Source: Fundidesulfovibrio magnetotacticus (GTDB lineage Bacteria; Desulfobacterota; Desulfovibrionia; Desulfovibrionales; Desulfovibrionaceae). From it: 64,000 bases of DNA. Where the stretch lies: contig NZ_BLTE01000013.1 of the NCBI RefSeq assembly GCF_013019105.1, forward strand, positions 1-64,000, in the 5' to 3' direction. The notes under the pieces were generated by a model, which was not told the origin of the DNA, ran no database searches, and saw only the letters and a program-made list of their open reading frames with translations. Shown here in pieces: positions 45,799 through 54,430 of this stretch (positions are counted from its first letter, which is position 1; every line of letters begins with the position of its first letter). Made by a program: the position numbers and the translations under genes.

Positions 45799-46503
45799 GT
45801 GGGGCAGGAACGCCTTCGCGCCGCCGTCTCCGCGCGCGGCCTCTCCAAGGCCTTCGGCTCCGGGCAGGCCAGGACCCTGGCCCTGGACGACGTGTCCCTG
45901 GACGTGCACCCGGGCGAACTGGTGCTGCTCATGGGGCCTTCGGGCAGCGGCAAGACCACGCTGCTCTCCGTGATGGGCTGCATCCTGCGCCCGGACGCGG
46001 GGAGCCTCCTGGTGCGCGGGCGCGAGGCCGTCGGCCTGCCGGAGCGCGAACTGTGCCGTCTGCGCCTGGAACATATCGGCTTCGTGTTCCAGAACTACAA
46101 CCTCTTCCCCACGCTGCGCGCCGTGGAGAACGTCATGGTGGCCCTGGACCTCAAGGGCCGGCCGCGCCACGAGGCCCGACGCCTGGCCGGTGAGGCCATG
46201 GAGTCCGTGGGGCTGGGCGACAAGCTCGCAAGCTGGCCGGCGGACCTCTCGGGCGGGCAGAAGCAGCGCCTGGCCATCGCCCGCGCCCTGGCCGGAGACC
46301 CGGAGATCATCCTGGCCGACGAGCCCACGGCGGCCCTGGATTCCGTGAACGGACGGCAAGTGATCGGGCTCATGCGCGAACTGGCCAAGGAGCGCGGCCG
46401 CGCGGTGGCCGTGGTGACCCACGACAACAGGATCTTCGACTTCGCGGACCGAATCGTCCGCATCGAGGACGGCCGCCTCGGGGCCGTGGAGAAGACGTCA
46501 TGA
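45799..46503 (+). CDS. devA: DevA-type ABC transporter ATPase
   Basis: The 234-residue ATPase begins at GTG 45799, directly after the permease. Walker A GPSGSGKTT, the Q-loop FVFQNYNLFPTL, signature LSGGQKQRLAIARAL and Walker B IILADEPTAALD are all present, with the H-loop in VTHDNR. It belongs to the LolD/MacB/DevA group that energises FtsX-type permeases. Its end overlaps the adaptor start by four bases, so the three genes form one operon. Confidence 0.9.
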   Translation: MGQERLRAAVSARGLSKAFGSGQARTLALDDVSLDVHPGELVLLMGPSGSGKTTLLSVMGCILRPDAGSLLVRGREAVGLPERELCRLRLEHIGFVFQNYNLFPTLRAVENVMVALDLKGRPRHEARRLAGEAMESVGLGDKLASWPADLSGGQKQRLAIARALAGDPEIILADEPTAALDSVNGRQVIGLMRELAKERGRAVAVVTHDNRIFDFADRIVRIEDGRLGAVEKTS

Positions 46504-47510
46504 AGCATGCTGCGCTGGTCGTTACCTTGCTGATGGCATCCCTCGCGTCGGCGGACGTGGCGGCACAAGGGCAGGGCGTCACCGGGCGCATCCCGCAAAC
46601 GGGGCGTTGGGTGGCGGCCGCAGGGCGCGTGGAACCCGCCAGCGAGGAGATGCGCCTGGGCTTCGACATCCCCGGAAGAATCTCCGAAATGCTGGTTGAA
46701 GAGGGCGACAGGGTCTCGCGCGGGCAGCCCCTGGCGCGCCTCGCGGACGCGGACATCCAGGCCCGGCTGGAGCAGGCGAGGGCCGACGTGGCCTCGGCCG
46801 AGGCCTCGCTGGACAAGGTGGTGGCGGGGGCGCGGGCCATGGAGCGCGTGGAGGCGGCGGCCGTGCTGCGCGAGGCCTCCTCCGTGGCGGCCAACGCCCG
46901 GCGCGAGAGCGAGCGCCGTTCCGATCTGGTGGCCCGGGGCGTGATCTCGCGCGAGGAGGCCGACCGTGCCGAGAAGGACTTCCTGGTGGCCCGTCAGCGC
47001 GAGGAGCAGGCCCGTCAGCGCTTCCATCTGGTCAACGACCCCAGCCGCGCCGAGGACGTGCGCAAGGCCGAGGCGGAGCACGCCCGCGCCGTGGCCCAGC
47101 TCGAGGAGGCCCGGGCCTACGTGGAGAAGGCGCTCATCCGCGCGCCCCTCGACGGCGTGGTGCTGCGCAAGCACCGCCGGGCGGGGGAGATGGTCTCCAC
47201 CAATTTCGATTCGCCGGTGGTCACGGTGGGCGACGTGACGGTCCTGCGCGTGCGCGCCGACGTGGACGAGAAGGACGTGGACAAGGTGCGCGTGGGCCAG
47301 CGGGCTTACGCCGTGGCCGACGCCTACGGCGACCGGCGTTTCGAGGGCCGGGTGATCCGCGTGGCGCGCATGCTCGGGCGCAAGAACGTGCGCACCGACG
47401 ACCCGGCCGAGCGCCTGGACACCAAGATCCTGGAGACCCTGGTGGAGTTCGCCCCCGGCGAGGAGATTCCCGTGGGCATGCGCATGGACGTGTTCATCCT
47501 GATGGACTAG
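46500..47510 (+). CDS. devB: DevB-type periplasmic adaptor (HlyD family)
   Basis: The 336-residue adaptor has a signal or anchor segment (AALVVTLLMASLASADVA), a lipoyl/biotinyl-like strand (FDIPGRISEMLVEEGDRVS), a long helical hairpin with coiled-coil character (residues about 80-215), and a beta-barrel tail (ALIRAPLDGVVLRKHRRAGE). It would bridge DevA/DevC to an outer-membrane TolC-type channel, which is not in the window. The start overlaps devA. The cargo is unknown, probably a lipid or glycolipid. Confidence 0.85.
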   Translation: MKHAALVVTLLMASLASADVAAQGQGVTGRIPQTGRWVAAAGRVEPASEEMRLGFDIPGRISEMLVEEGDRVSRGQPLARLADADIQARLEQARADVASAEASLDKVVAGARAMERVEAAAVLREASSVAANARRESERRSDLVARGVISREEADRAEKDFLVARQREEQARQRFHLVNDPSRAEDVRKAEAEHARAVAQLEEARAYVEKALIRAPLDGVVLRKHRRAGEMVSTNFDSPVVTVGDVTVLRVRADVDEKDVDKVRVGQRAYAVADAYGDRRFEGRVIRVARMLGRKNVRTDDPAERLDTKILETLVEFAPGEEIPVGMRMDVFILMD

Positions 47511-47625
47511 ACGCGCCGCCCCGGGGGCCTTTGAGCTTGCCTGCAAGGGCGTCTGGCCTTATGAATCCGCCACCCGGCCGCCGTCTGCACGCGGCGCGCG
47601 TCATCACCATCATCAAGGAACCGCC

Positions 47626-48279
47626 ATGGAATACGTTAGCCAGTTCGTCTGGATGCTCGGCCACATCAAGGAAACCCTGGAGATGCTCGTGGCCTCCTAC
47701 GGAACGTGGACCTACCTGGTCCTGTTCCTGGTGATCTTCTGCGAGACGGGCCTGGTGGTCACGCCGTTTTTGCCGGGCGACTCGCTGCTCTTCATCCTGG
47801 GCGCGTTCTGCGGCGCGGGAAGCCTGGACCCCCTGGCGACCATCGGCCTGCTCACGGCCGCGGCCATCCTGGGCGACAACACCAACTACTGGATCGGGCG
47901 CACCCTGGGGCCTGCCGTGTTCAAGCGCGAGGACAGCTGGCTGCTCAACAAGAAGCACCTGGAGAAGACCCACGCCTTCTACGAGAAGCACGGCGGCAAG
48001 ACCGTGGTGATCGCCCGCTTCATGCCCATCGTGCGCACGTTCGCTCCTTTCGTGGCAGGCATCGGCAACATGCACTATCCGCGCTTCCTCGCCTTCTCGG
48101 TGGGCGGCGGCATTCTCTGGATCGGCGGGCTGGTGGGCCTGGGCTACCTGGTGGGCGACCTGCCCCTGGTGAAGCAGAACTTCAACAAGGTGATCTACCT
48201 GATCATCGCGCTGTCGCTCATGCCCGGGGTGATCGAGTTCCTGAAGGCCCGCCGGGCCGCCGCGCGCGCCGTGCGCTGA
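47626..48279 (+). CDS. DedA-family membrane protein
   Basis: The 217-residue inner-membrane protein has the DedA core: FCETGLVVTPFLPGDSLLFI, then GDNTNYWIGRTLG, and the reentrant motif ARFMPIVRTFAPFVAG (an Arg-rich loop for phospholipid flipping). About four to five membrane segments are visible. DedA proteins help recycle lipid carriers and maintain membrane potential. It stands as a single gene followed by a T-tailed hairpin terminator. Confidence 0.92.
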   Translation: MEYVSQFVWMLGHIKETLEMLVASYGTWTYLVLFLVIFCETGLVVTPFLPGDSLLFILGAFCGAGSLDPLATIGLLTAAAILGDNTNYWIGRTLGPAVFKREDSWLLNKKHLEKTHAFYEKHGGKTVVIARFMPIVRTFAPFVAGIGNMHYPRFLAFSVGGGILWIGGLVGLGYLVGDLPLVKQNFNKVIYLIIALSLMPGVIEFLKARRAAARAVR

Positions 48280-48377
48280 GGCGCGGGTCGGCCCTGAAGG
48301 AATCGCCGGGTCTGCCGATGAGCAGTGGAGGGGACGCCCCGGGCGTTCCGGAACGTTTCGGCCCGTCAGCGGCTCCC

Positions 48378-48405
48378 GCGAACCCCTCTTCGGGGTTCGC
48401 CGTTT
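48378..48405 (+). terminator. Intrinsic terminator after the DedA gene
   Basis: GCGAACCCC at 48378-48386 pairs with GGGGTTCGC at 48392-48400 across a short TCTTC loop, followed by CGTTTTAT. It has the form of a Rho-independent terminator and sits 98 bases after the DedA stop. Confidence 0.75.
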
Positions 48406-48471
48406 TATGAAAGGCGCCGCGAGGCGTCCCGGCAACCCCAACGCGCGGCCCGTGCCGCCCTAGGAGCATCG

Positions 48472-49467
48472 ATGGCAGCGAGGATCAAGGCCCTGGTCAC
48501 CGGCGGAGCGGGCTTCATCGGCAGCCACTTGGTGGACCGCCTTCTGGACGACGGTTGCGAGGTGGTGGTGGTGGACAACTGCTCCACCGGGCGTCTCCAG
48601 AACCTGGCCCACGCGGCCGGGCGCAGCGAACTCACGGTGCTCGAAGCCGACATCTGCGACTTCGAGCGCATCCGCCCGGCCTTCGAGGGCGTGGACCACG
48701 TCTACCATCTGGCCGCCCTGGCCGACATCGTGCCCTCCATCCAGCAGCCCGTGCCCTACTACCGCTCCAACGTGGACGGCACCCTGAGCGTACTGGAGGC
48801 CGCGCGCGCCGCCGGGGTGAAGCGTTTCCTCTACACGGCCTCGTCCTCCTGCTACGGCATCCCCGACGCCTTCCCCACGCCCGAGGACGCCGCCCCCAGG
48901 CCCCAGTACCCCTACGCCCTCACCAAGTGGCTGGGCGAACAGACCGCCCTGCACTGGCGCCAAGTCTACGGCCTGCCCGTGGTCTCCCTGCGCCTGTTCA
49001 ACGTCTACGGGCCGCGCTCGCGCACCTCGGGCACCTACGGCGCGGTGTTCGGCGTGTTCCTGGCCCAGAAACTGGCCGGAAAGCCCCTGACCATCGTGGG
49101 CGACGGCGAGCAGACCCGCGATTTCACCTACGTCACGGACATCGCCGACGCCATGGTCACGGCGGTGCGCTCCGGGGTGTCCGGCAAGGCCTTCAACGTG
49201 GGCTCGGGCAACCACTACAGCGTCAATGCTCTGGCGAAGCTCATCGGCGGCGAAACCGTGGGCATCCCCAAACGCCCCGGCGAGCCCGACTGCACCTTCG
49301 CCGACACCACGCGCATCAGCGCGGAGCTGGGCTGGAGCCCCAAGGTCTCCTTCGAGGAGGGCGTGGCCCGCGTGCTTGAAGCCATCGACTACTGGCGCGA
49401 AGCCCCGGTCTGGGAGCCCGCGACCATCGCCGAGGCCACGGAAGACTGGTTCAAGTACCTCAAATAG
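48472..49467 (+). CDS. NAD-dependent sugar-nucleotide epimerase/dehydratase
   Basis: The start ATG at 48472 follows TAGGAG. The 331 residues are an extended [12 protein letters not shown] (10-18), the active-site TASSSCYG, Tyr148-x3-Lys152 in PYALTKW, and [20 protein letters not shown]. The family (UDP-glucose/GlcNAc 4-epimerases and relatives) works in sugar-nucleotide supply. It is the only plus-strand gene at this edge of the glycan locus and converges on the cytidylyltransferase. The exact substrate is not decided by sequence alone. Confidence 0.88.
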   Translation: MAARIKALVTGGAGFIGSHLVDRLLDDGCEVVVVDNCSTGRLQNLAHAAGRSELTVLEADICDFERIRPAFEGVDHVYHLAALADIVPSIQQPVPYYRSNVDGTLSVLEAARAAGVKRFLYTASSSCYGIPDAFPTPEDAAPRPQYPYALTKWLGEQTALHWRQVYGLPVVSLRLFNVYGPRSRTSGTYGAVFGVFLAQKLAGKPLTIVGDGEQTRDFTYVTDIADAMVTAVRSGVSGKAFNVGSGNHYSVNALAKLIGGETVGIPKRPGEPDCTFADTTRISAELGWSPKVSFEEGVARVLEAIDYWREAPVWEPATIAEATEDWFKYLK

Positions 49468-49565
49468 GCCCGGGGCTGCCCGGCGGGCGTCTGCCTCGGC
49501 CCGGCCCGCTCCGGGCAAACCGGCCGGGCTGTCGCGGGTTGCGCGCCGTTTCGCCCGGAGGCAGG

Positions 49566-49592
49566 GCTGGCGCGCCGCCAGGGCGCGCTAGC
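49566..49592. terminator. Convergent hairpin between the epimerase and cytidylyltransferase genes
   Basis: GCTGGCGCGCC at 49566-49576 pairs with GGCGCGCTAGC at 49582-49592 through one G-T pair. It spans the end of the minus-strand gene (stop at 49588-49590). It could act in both directions, though no T-run follows. Confidence 0.4.
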
Positions 49593-50799
49593 TGTGCAGG
49601 GCGATCTGGAGCCGTTCCAACGGGTCGGCCGCGTCCAGGAGCTTTTCCCGGGACATGGGCCACATCAGGGGCGCGGCGCAACCAGGCTGCCCGGCGGCCG
49701 TCATCCCGGAGGGGACGTGCACGAGCCCGGGCGCGAACCGCGAGACCCTGGGGTAGGCTTGGCGCCTGCCGCGTACCGCCTGGGGGATGTCCGCAGCGTA
49801 GCGCAGGTAGCCCCGGGGATCCTCCACGAGCAGTCGGTAGGGGTGGAGGTCCTCGTCAACTTCGCAGCCGGAGACCACCATCCTGTCGCTCCCCCGCGTC
49901 GCCTCGGCGAAGGCGCGGATGTCCGATTCCCCCAGCAGGGGGTAGTCCCCATGCACCAGGATGCGTGGCTCCTCCGCACGCTCCGGCGCGGCGAAATGCT
50001 TTCCGAACAGCTCGAATCCCCCCTCGTCCCGGCCTTGGCGGTCGCTCCCGCCACCGTACCCGCCCAGGCCTTCGGCACGGCCCGCCCGCGCTGAAGCCGG
50101 GCCGCCCCGGGCGGCCACAAGCCTTGCCAGGTCCATGTCCTTGGGTTCGTCGAGGTCCACGGCCTCCAGGGGCGAGAGGGCGGCCGCCACCGGCAGGCAG
50201 TGCTGGGGGGGCAGGTGAGGGCGGCAATCCAGCACGATGTTGAAGGAGAAGAGGTTCTGGTGGACGCGCCCGCGCGGGGGCTCCTCGTGCGCGCCCCAGA
50301 AGGGGAGGGCCTCTCCCTTCGCGTCCAGTGTCCAGTAGTTGCGAGGGTCGCGGGTCAGGGGGACGACGCCCCGCACGTTCATCACGTCGGGCCTGTCGGC
50401 GGCCAGGCGCAGGGCGGCCTCCAGGCGTCCTGGGAGCCTGAAGGGATGGGTGGGGCTCATGCCGATCATGACGCCGGGCACGGCCCCCTCGTTGCGTGTG
50501 AGCCATTCGTACTGAAAGTGCAGGGCCTCCTCCAGGGACGAGTCGTCCTGGGCCATGGAGGCGGGACGCAGAAAGGGAACCTCGGCCCCCCAGGCCAGGC
50601 TGACGCGCCGGATCTCCTTGTCGTCGGTGTTCACGAGCACCCTGTCCACCAGCCCGGACTCCAGGGCCGCGCAGATGGTGTGGGCGATCACCGGCCTGCC
50701 GTTCAAGTCCAGGAGGGCCTTGCCGGGCAGGCCCTTGGAACCGCCGCGCGCGGGGATCCATGCCATGACGGTCTGGGGTTTGTGGTCGATGAGCATCAT
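49588..50799 (-). CDS. CMP-sugar synthetase (NeuA-like) with a second, incomplete nucleotidyltransferase-like half
   Basis: Residues 11-230 are a cytidylyltransferase of the CMP-nonulosonate/CMP-Kdo type: VMAWIPARGGSKGLPGKALLD, RVLVNTDDKEI, SPTHPFR, and VHQNLFSFNIVLD. The family activates nonulosonic acids (sialic, legionaminic or pseudaminic) for glycosylation. After a Gly/Arg linker, about 275-365 resemble the latter half of a similar domain (ILVHGDYPLLGESDIRAF, VVSGCEVDEDLHPY) but lack the N-terminal nucleotide loop. Such a tail is unusual. The start overlaps the end of the upstream glycosyltransferase gene by four bases. Confidence 0.75.
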   Translation of the reverse strand: MMLIDHKPQTVMAWIPARGGSKGLPGKALLDLNGRPVIAHTICAALESGLVDRVLVNTDDKEIRRVSLAWGAEVPFLRPASMAQDDSSLEEALHFQYEWLTRNEGAVPGVMIGMSPTHPFRLPGRLEAALRLAADRPDVMNVRGVVPLTRDPRNYWTLDAKGEALPFWGAHEEPPRGRVHQNLFSFNIVLDCRPHLPPQHCLPVAAALSPLEAVDLDEPKDMDLARLVAARGGPASARAGRAEGLGGYGGGSDRQGRDEGGFELFGKHFAAPERAEEPRILVHGDYPLLGESDIRAFAEATRGSDRMVVSGCEVDEDLHPYRLLVEDPRGYLRYAADIPQAVRGRRQAYPRVSRFAPGLVHVPSGMTAAGQPGCAAPLMWPMSREKLLDAADPLERLQIALHS

Positions 50800-52139
50800 G
50801 CGTCGGGTTCTCCCTGCGCCTGGGCCCGGAGGGCCGGGTTTCCATCCGGGGTGATGTCGCCGGGCGTCCCGGCGAAGAGCGTCTTTCCGGTCACGTGGTT
50901 GTAGAGGTCGAGCAGTCGCGGAAAATGGCGGTCCATGCTCAGGGTGTCCCTGGCCCGGGCCACCCCGGCGTGAAGCCTGTCCCAGTCGGTTTCGCGGACC
51001 AGGGCGGCGAAATCCCCGATGTCCCGGCTTTCCACGCCCAGGCCGATGTCATGGGCTTCCAGGTAGCTGGCCACGTAGGCCGTGTACCGGGAGGCCACCA
51101 CGGGCAGGCCCGCCTCCAGGAAGTTGAAGATCTTGGAACTCATCACCCGTGCGTGGCAGAAGGCCGTCTCCGAGCCCTGCTCGAAGTGCTGGTAGTTCCA
51201 GCCCAGGTCGTGAGCGCTGAGGGCGCGGGCCAGCAGGTGGTTGGGCACCGCAGGGTGGTAGGCGAAACGCTCGTTGGCGTCGGCCAGCTCCCTGAATGCC
51301 TCGAAGCCGCCCAGGCCGTTGTCGCAGGCGTTGTAGACCGTGAAGTGGAAGCCCTGGCGCGCCAGGGAGAGGGCCACGTCCAGGGTGGTGCGGCAGGTCT
51401 TGAAGTCGTGCTGGGCTGGGTCGCACTGGAGGCCCCCGGCGAACACGGCTCGGGAGGGCGTCCCGTCCCGAGGCCGCAGGGCTTCGGGGGGCATCCACTC
51501 CGGGCAGACGTAGGACTGGAATTCGATGGCCCGGGGCGTGTGGCCGTGCCTGCGCGAGAGATGGCGCAAGGACTCGGGCGAATCCTTGTAGACCACGCCC
51601 GCCGCGCCCGTGAAAATCCTGCGCCACAGCTCGAACTCCAGCCCGGCGTCCTGGACGCCGAAGGCCTGTTTGTGGGCCTCCAGGTCCACGCTGACGCCGT
51701 CGTCGTACATCAGCTCGCGGAAATCGATGTAGTCGGCCACCACGGGGGCGGAGCAGAGGCGCAGCAGTTCCGCGAAGGGGTAGGGGCTATAGGTGCCCAC
51801 CAGGGCGTGCACGAGGTCGAAATCGTAACGACTGGCCAGGTAGGGCATCTCCAGCACATAGGGGTTGGAAGCCCAGTGGATGTCGAAAAAGCCCTGCCCG
51901 GCCAGGGAAGCGATGGGCGTGGCCCCGTTGATGCGCTCGTCTCCAGTCACCAGTGCCACGATGGCTCCGCGTTTGCGCAGGTGGTGGAGCAGCTTCAGGT
52001 AGTTGGACCCGAAGGAGAAGGCCGTGACCAGAATGACCGGGGCTTCGGGGCGCTCCCGGCGCAGGGCGTCGAGCCTGGCCATGAAGGTGGCGGCGCGCGC
52101 CTCGTCGACGGGTTTGAGCGATCTTCGCGGCAGGGGCAT
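50796..52139 (-). CDS. Glycosyltransferase-like protein
   Basis: I choose the ATG at 52139 with GAGGAAA upstream, giving 447 residues; the longer open frame is unsupported. The protein has two Rossmann-like halves as in GT-B enzymes: VILVTAFSFGSNYLKLLHHL and FDLVHALVGTYSPYPFAEL in the first, and SSKIFNFLEAGLPVVASRYTAYV with GLGVESRDIGDFAALV in the second, the latter close to GT4 donor-binding ends. An EFQSYVCPEW stretch marks the linker. No membrane span. Its donor may be a CMP-sugar, given the neighbour, but this is inference. Confidence 0.7.
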   Translation of the reverse strand: MPLPRRSLKPVDEARAATFMARLDALRRERPEAPVILVTAFSFGSNYLKLLHHLRKRGAIVALVTGDERINGATPIASLAGQGFFDIHWASNPYVLEMPYLASRYDFDLVHALVGTYSPYPFAELLRLCSAPVVADYIDFRELMYDDGVSVDLEAHKQAFGVQDAGLEFELWRRIFTGAAGVVYKDSPESLRHLSRRHGHTPRAIEFQSYVCPEWMPPEALRPRDGTPSRAVFAGGLQCDPAQHDFKTCRTTLDVALSLARQGFHFTVYNACDNGLGGFEAFRELADANERFAYHPAVPNHLLARALSAHDLGWNYQHFEQGSETAFCHARVMSSKIFNFLEAGLPVVASRYTAYVASYLEAHDIGLGVESRDIGDFAALVRETDWDRLHAGVARARDTLSMDRHFPRLLDLYNHVTGKTLFAGTPGDITPDGNPALRAQAQGEPDA

Positions 52140-52162
52140 GGTCGGTTTCCTCGGGGGATGGT

Positions 52163-53467
52163 CTAGGTGTTTTGTTCCGCGCAGGGCCTGTAGAGCGAAC
52201 ACCCCGCGCAGGCCCGGGGCAGCCTGCCGTCGAGCCAGTCGAGGACGATGCGCTCGTGGCGCGGGCCGTGCAGCGCGGCCAGGGGGTCCGGGTGGTCGGG
52301 GTCTGCGATCACGAGGTCGTCGCGCAGGGTCTCCAGAAAACGGCACGGGCACAGGCGCAAGCTCCCGTCGGGCAGGGCGGTGCACGCGCCGCGCAGGATG
52401 AAATCGCAGGGCGGGGCTCCCGGCGTAACGGCCGGGGGTTTCAAGCGCAGGCCCTCCGGCAACTGCCCGGCGACCAGCGCGCCCGACCAGTTGTCGAACT
52501 CCACGCACCCGTCGCCCGGGTCGAAGAAGAGCAGGCCCTCCTTGATGAAGGGCAGGAGCTCCCGAAACCCTTCGTCGTCGAGGGCGGCCTGGGGCGGGCG
52601 GGGGCTGCGCAGGCAGAGGTTCACGTGGGCTCCGCCTCCCAGACGCCTCTTCACCGCCGCCACCTGGCGCAGCCCGTCAAGAACCTGCCGGAAAGCGTCC
52701 ACCCGGAAGATGCGGCGGTACGCCTCACGGGACAGGCCGGGGGTGCTCACGGAGATGGTCTCGCATTCGCTCAGCAGCAGCTGAAGCAGGGCCTCGTCAC
52801 GGCCCAGCAGCAGCCCGTTGCTGGTTATGAGCAGCCGCTGGATTCCGGCCTGCCGGGCGTGGCGGATCTTGTCGGCCAGGCCCGGGTCCAGCAGGGATTC
52901 CCCGATGAGCGGGCTGAAGTCCATGGTCAGCTCGCCGTGGGCGGCCATGGAGCTGGCCAGGCGGGCGAAGTGCTCCCTGGTCATGACGGCTCGGGGCTCG
53001 GTGTAGCCCGGATAGGCGCAGAAGACGCAGCGGCTGTTGCAGGCGTTGGTGAGGGTGACGTTCACCTGCCCCGTGCGGCGTCGGGACAGGGCCTCGAACT
53101 GGTCCAGCACCTGCCGCCTCTCCCTGGGGGGCGCGGTGAGGAGCTCCGGGGACGCGGCGGGCGGGTCGCAGTCCACGTGGACGTAGTAGCGCGGTGAGAG
53201 CCCGCGGGCGCTCAGGGTACGGACCACTTCGTCGTAGCGGTAAGCGCTGACGACGAGGTAGTCGAAGGTCTCCTCCGCCAGATGGGCGACGTTGCGCAGG
53301 GGGAGGCCCTCGAACATCCCGCCGTCTGAGAAGGAGTCCACGACGCAGGCCACTTCCAGATCCGGACGGTTGGCGGCGAGGCGCCGCAGCAGCCTGGCGG
53401 CGCGGCTGCCCGCGCCGTAGACGCAGATGCGGCTGTCCCCGGGGAGGTCCTTTTCGTCGTGAAACAT
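52163..53467 (-). CDS. Radical SAM protein with an N-terminal Rossmann-like module
   Basis: The start ATG at 53467 gives 434 residues. Residues 13-95 contain ICVYGAGSRAARLLRRL, a CVVDSFSD strand and DYLVVSAYRYDEV: the Rossmann-like module recurring in this locus. Residues about 135-360 are a radical SAM domain with Cys142-x3-Cys146-x2-Cys149 (TNACNSRCVFC). The C-terminal CAGCSLYRPCAEQ and a CDF...CTALPDGSLRLC area provide additional Cys for SPASM-type clusters. It probably carries out a radical sugar or peptide modification; the substrate is unknown. A run of 16 residues before the chosen ATG is not conserved. Confidence 0.78.
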   Translation of the reverse strand: MFHDEKDLPGDSRICVYGAGSRAARLLRRLAANRPDLEVACVVDSFSDGGMFEGLPLRNVAHLAEETFDYLVVSAYRYDEVVRTLSARGLSPRYYVHVDCDPPAASPELLTAPPRERRQVLDQFEALSRRRTGQVNVTLTNACNSRCVFCAYPGYTEPRAVMTREHFARLASSMAAHGELTMDFSPLIGESLLDPGLADKIRHARQAGIQRLLITSNGLLLGRDEALLQLLLSECETISVSTPGLSREAYRRIFRVDAFRQVLDGLRQVAAVKRRLGGGAHVNLCLRSPRPPQAALDDEGFRELLPFIKEGLLFFDPGDGCVEFDNWSGALVAGQLPEGLRLKPPAVTPGAPPCDFILRGACTALPDGSLRLCPCRFLETLRDDLVIADPDHPDPLAALHGPRHERIVLDWLDGRLPRACAGCSLYRPCAEQNT

Positions 53468-53534
53468 GTTGCCGTGGCTTCCTTGTTGGTTGGATAGGAC
53501 GATAGCTCGTCTAGCACGTTCCGGGCCATGGGCG

Positions 53535-54183
53535 TCAGAGAAGTTCCCTGAGCGCGGCAAAACAGTGCGCGGAGTGGAGTTCGTCCAGGCCGGTGAGCAC
53601 CGCGAAGGAGCCCCCGCTCTCCCGCCGGAACTGCCGCAGAGCCGAGGCCACGGCGTGCTTGGCGTAGGTGGAGACCGCCACGGCCTGGATGCCCCATGCC
53701 TCCAGTGCCTCGGGGCCGGCCACCGGGAGCCCGTCGACGCGGCGGCCGCGCAGCGCGGGGTCGGAGTCCAGGAATCCCGCCACCTCGCACTCCGGAACGG
53801 TTTCCCGGAGGAAGCGCGGGAGCGTGCGCCCCTTGCCGCCCGCTCCGTAAAGCGCCAGCCGCGTGGCCCCGCCCAGGAGGCCGCGCACGTGCGAGGCCTC
53901 CACGGGGTGCACGGCCACCCGGCGGGCCTGCCCGAGCGGCGCGGCCAGGATGCGCTGGCTCAGGGACCTGAAGGCCGGGCTGGAAGTAGACGTGTCCCCG
54001 GTGCATGGCCTCGCGCATGCAGGGTTCGCCCAGCGCCAGGGCGAGCCTGCGCCGGACCTCGCGGATGCGGTGCGGGCCCAGGCCCAGGCGCGGCAGGAAG
54101 AAGGACTTGGCCTCCCGGCCCTGCTCCCGGAAGACGTTGACCAGGATGGCGGCCTGGCAGTTGCCCAGGAAAAGCGTTTCCAT
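53535..54183 (-). pseudogene. Frameshifted gene: WcbI-like start joined to a Rossmann module
   Basis: Reading from the ATG at 54183, one frame gives METLFLGNCQAAILVNVFRE, where GNCQA is the hallmark N-terminus of WcbI-like polysaccharide enzymes. Near 53975-53985 (around Y-F-Q-P-G) the sense continues only in another frame: RSLSQRILAAPLG, then RLALYGAGGKGRTLPRFLRE, a VAGFLDSDPAL strand and AWGIQAVAVSTYAKHAV, the recurring Rossmann module, ending at 53535. The total of 649 bases is not a multiple of three. The WcbI part is also short. It is either a genuine pseudogene or one sequencing error in an unusual fusion. Confidence 0.6.
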
Positions 54184-54267
54184 GGTGTCTCGTATGCTCC
54201 GGTGTCTCTTGCCTGTTCCGGGAGCGTCACAGGTTCCTGCGGCAGGTCCGCGCCGTCCGGGAGCGGT

Positions 54268-54378
54268 TCACGCGGGGGCGGCCTGCCGGATCAGAGCCAT
54301 GCGGGGTCCGCGCCCTCCCGCGCCGTAGATCCAGATATCTCCTGACGGGAGGTCGGCGGCGCAATGGATCACGTTCAT
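54268..54378 (-). pseudogene. 36-residue remnant of the Rossmann-module family
   Basis: An ATG-to-stop frame reads MNVIHCAADLPSGDIWIYGA and continues GGRGPRMALIRQAAPA. The YGAGGRG motif, with a preceding short leader, matches the N-terminus of the DUF268-type and radical SAM proteins in this locus, then stops. It lies 53 bases after the DegT gene and 84 before the frameshifted gene, all on the minus strand, so it looks like a decayed gene start. No ribosome site is clear. Confidence 0.45.
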
Positions 54379-54430
54379 GCGTATTCCGTGGTTCGGGGTC
54401 CAGTCCCGGGCGCCGTGGTCCCTCCCGGAG

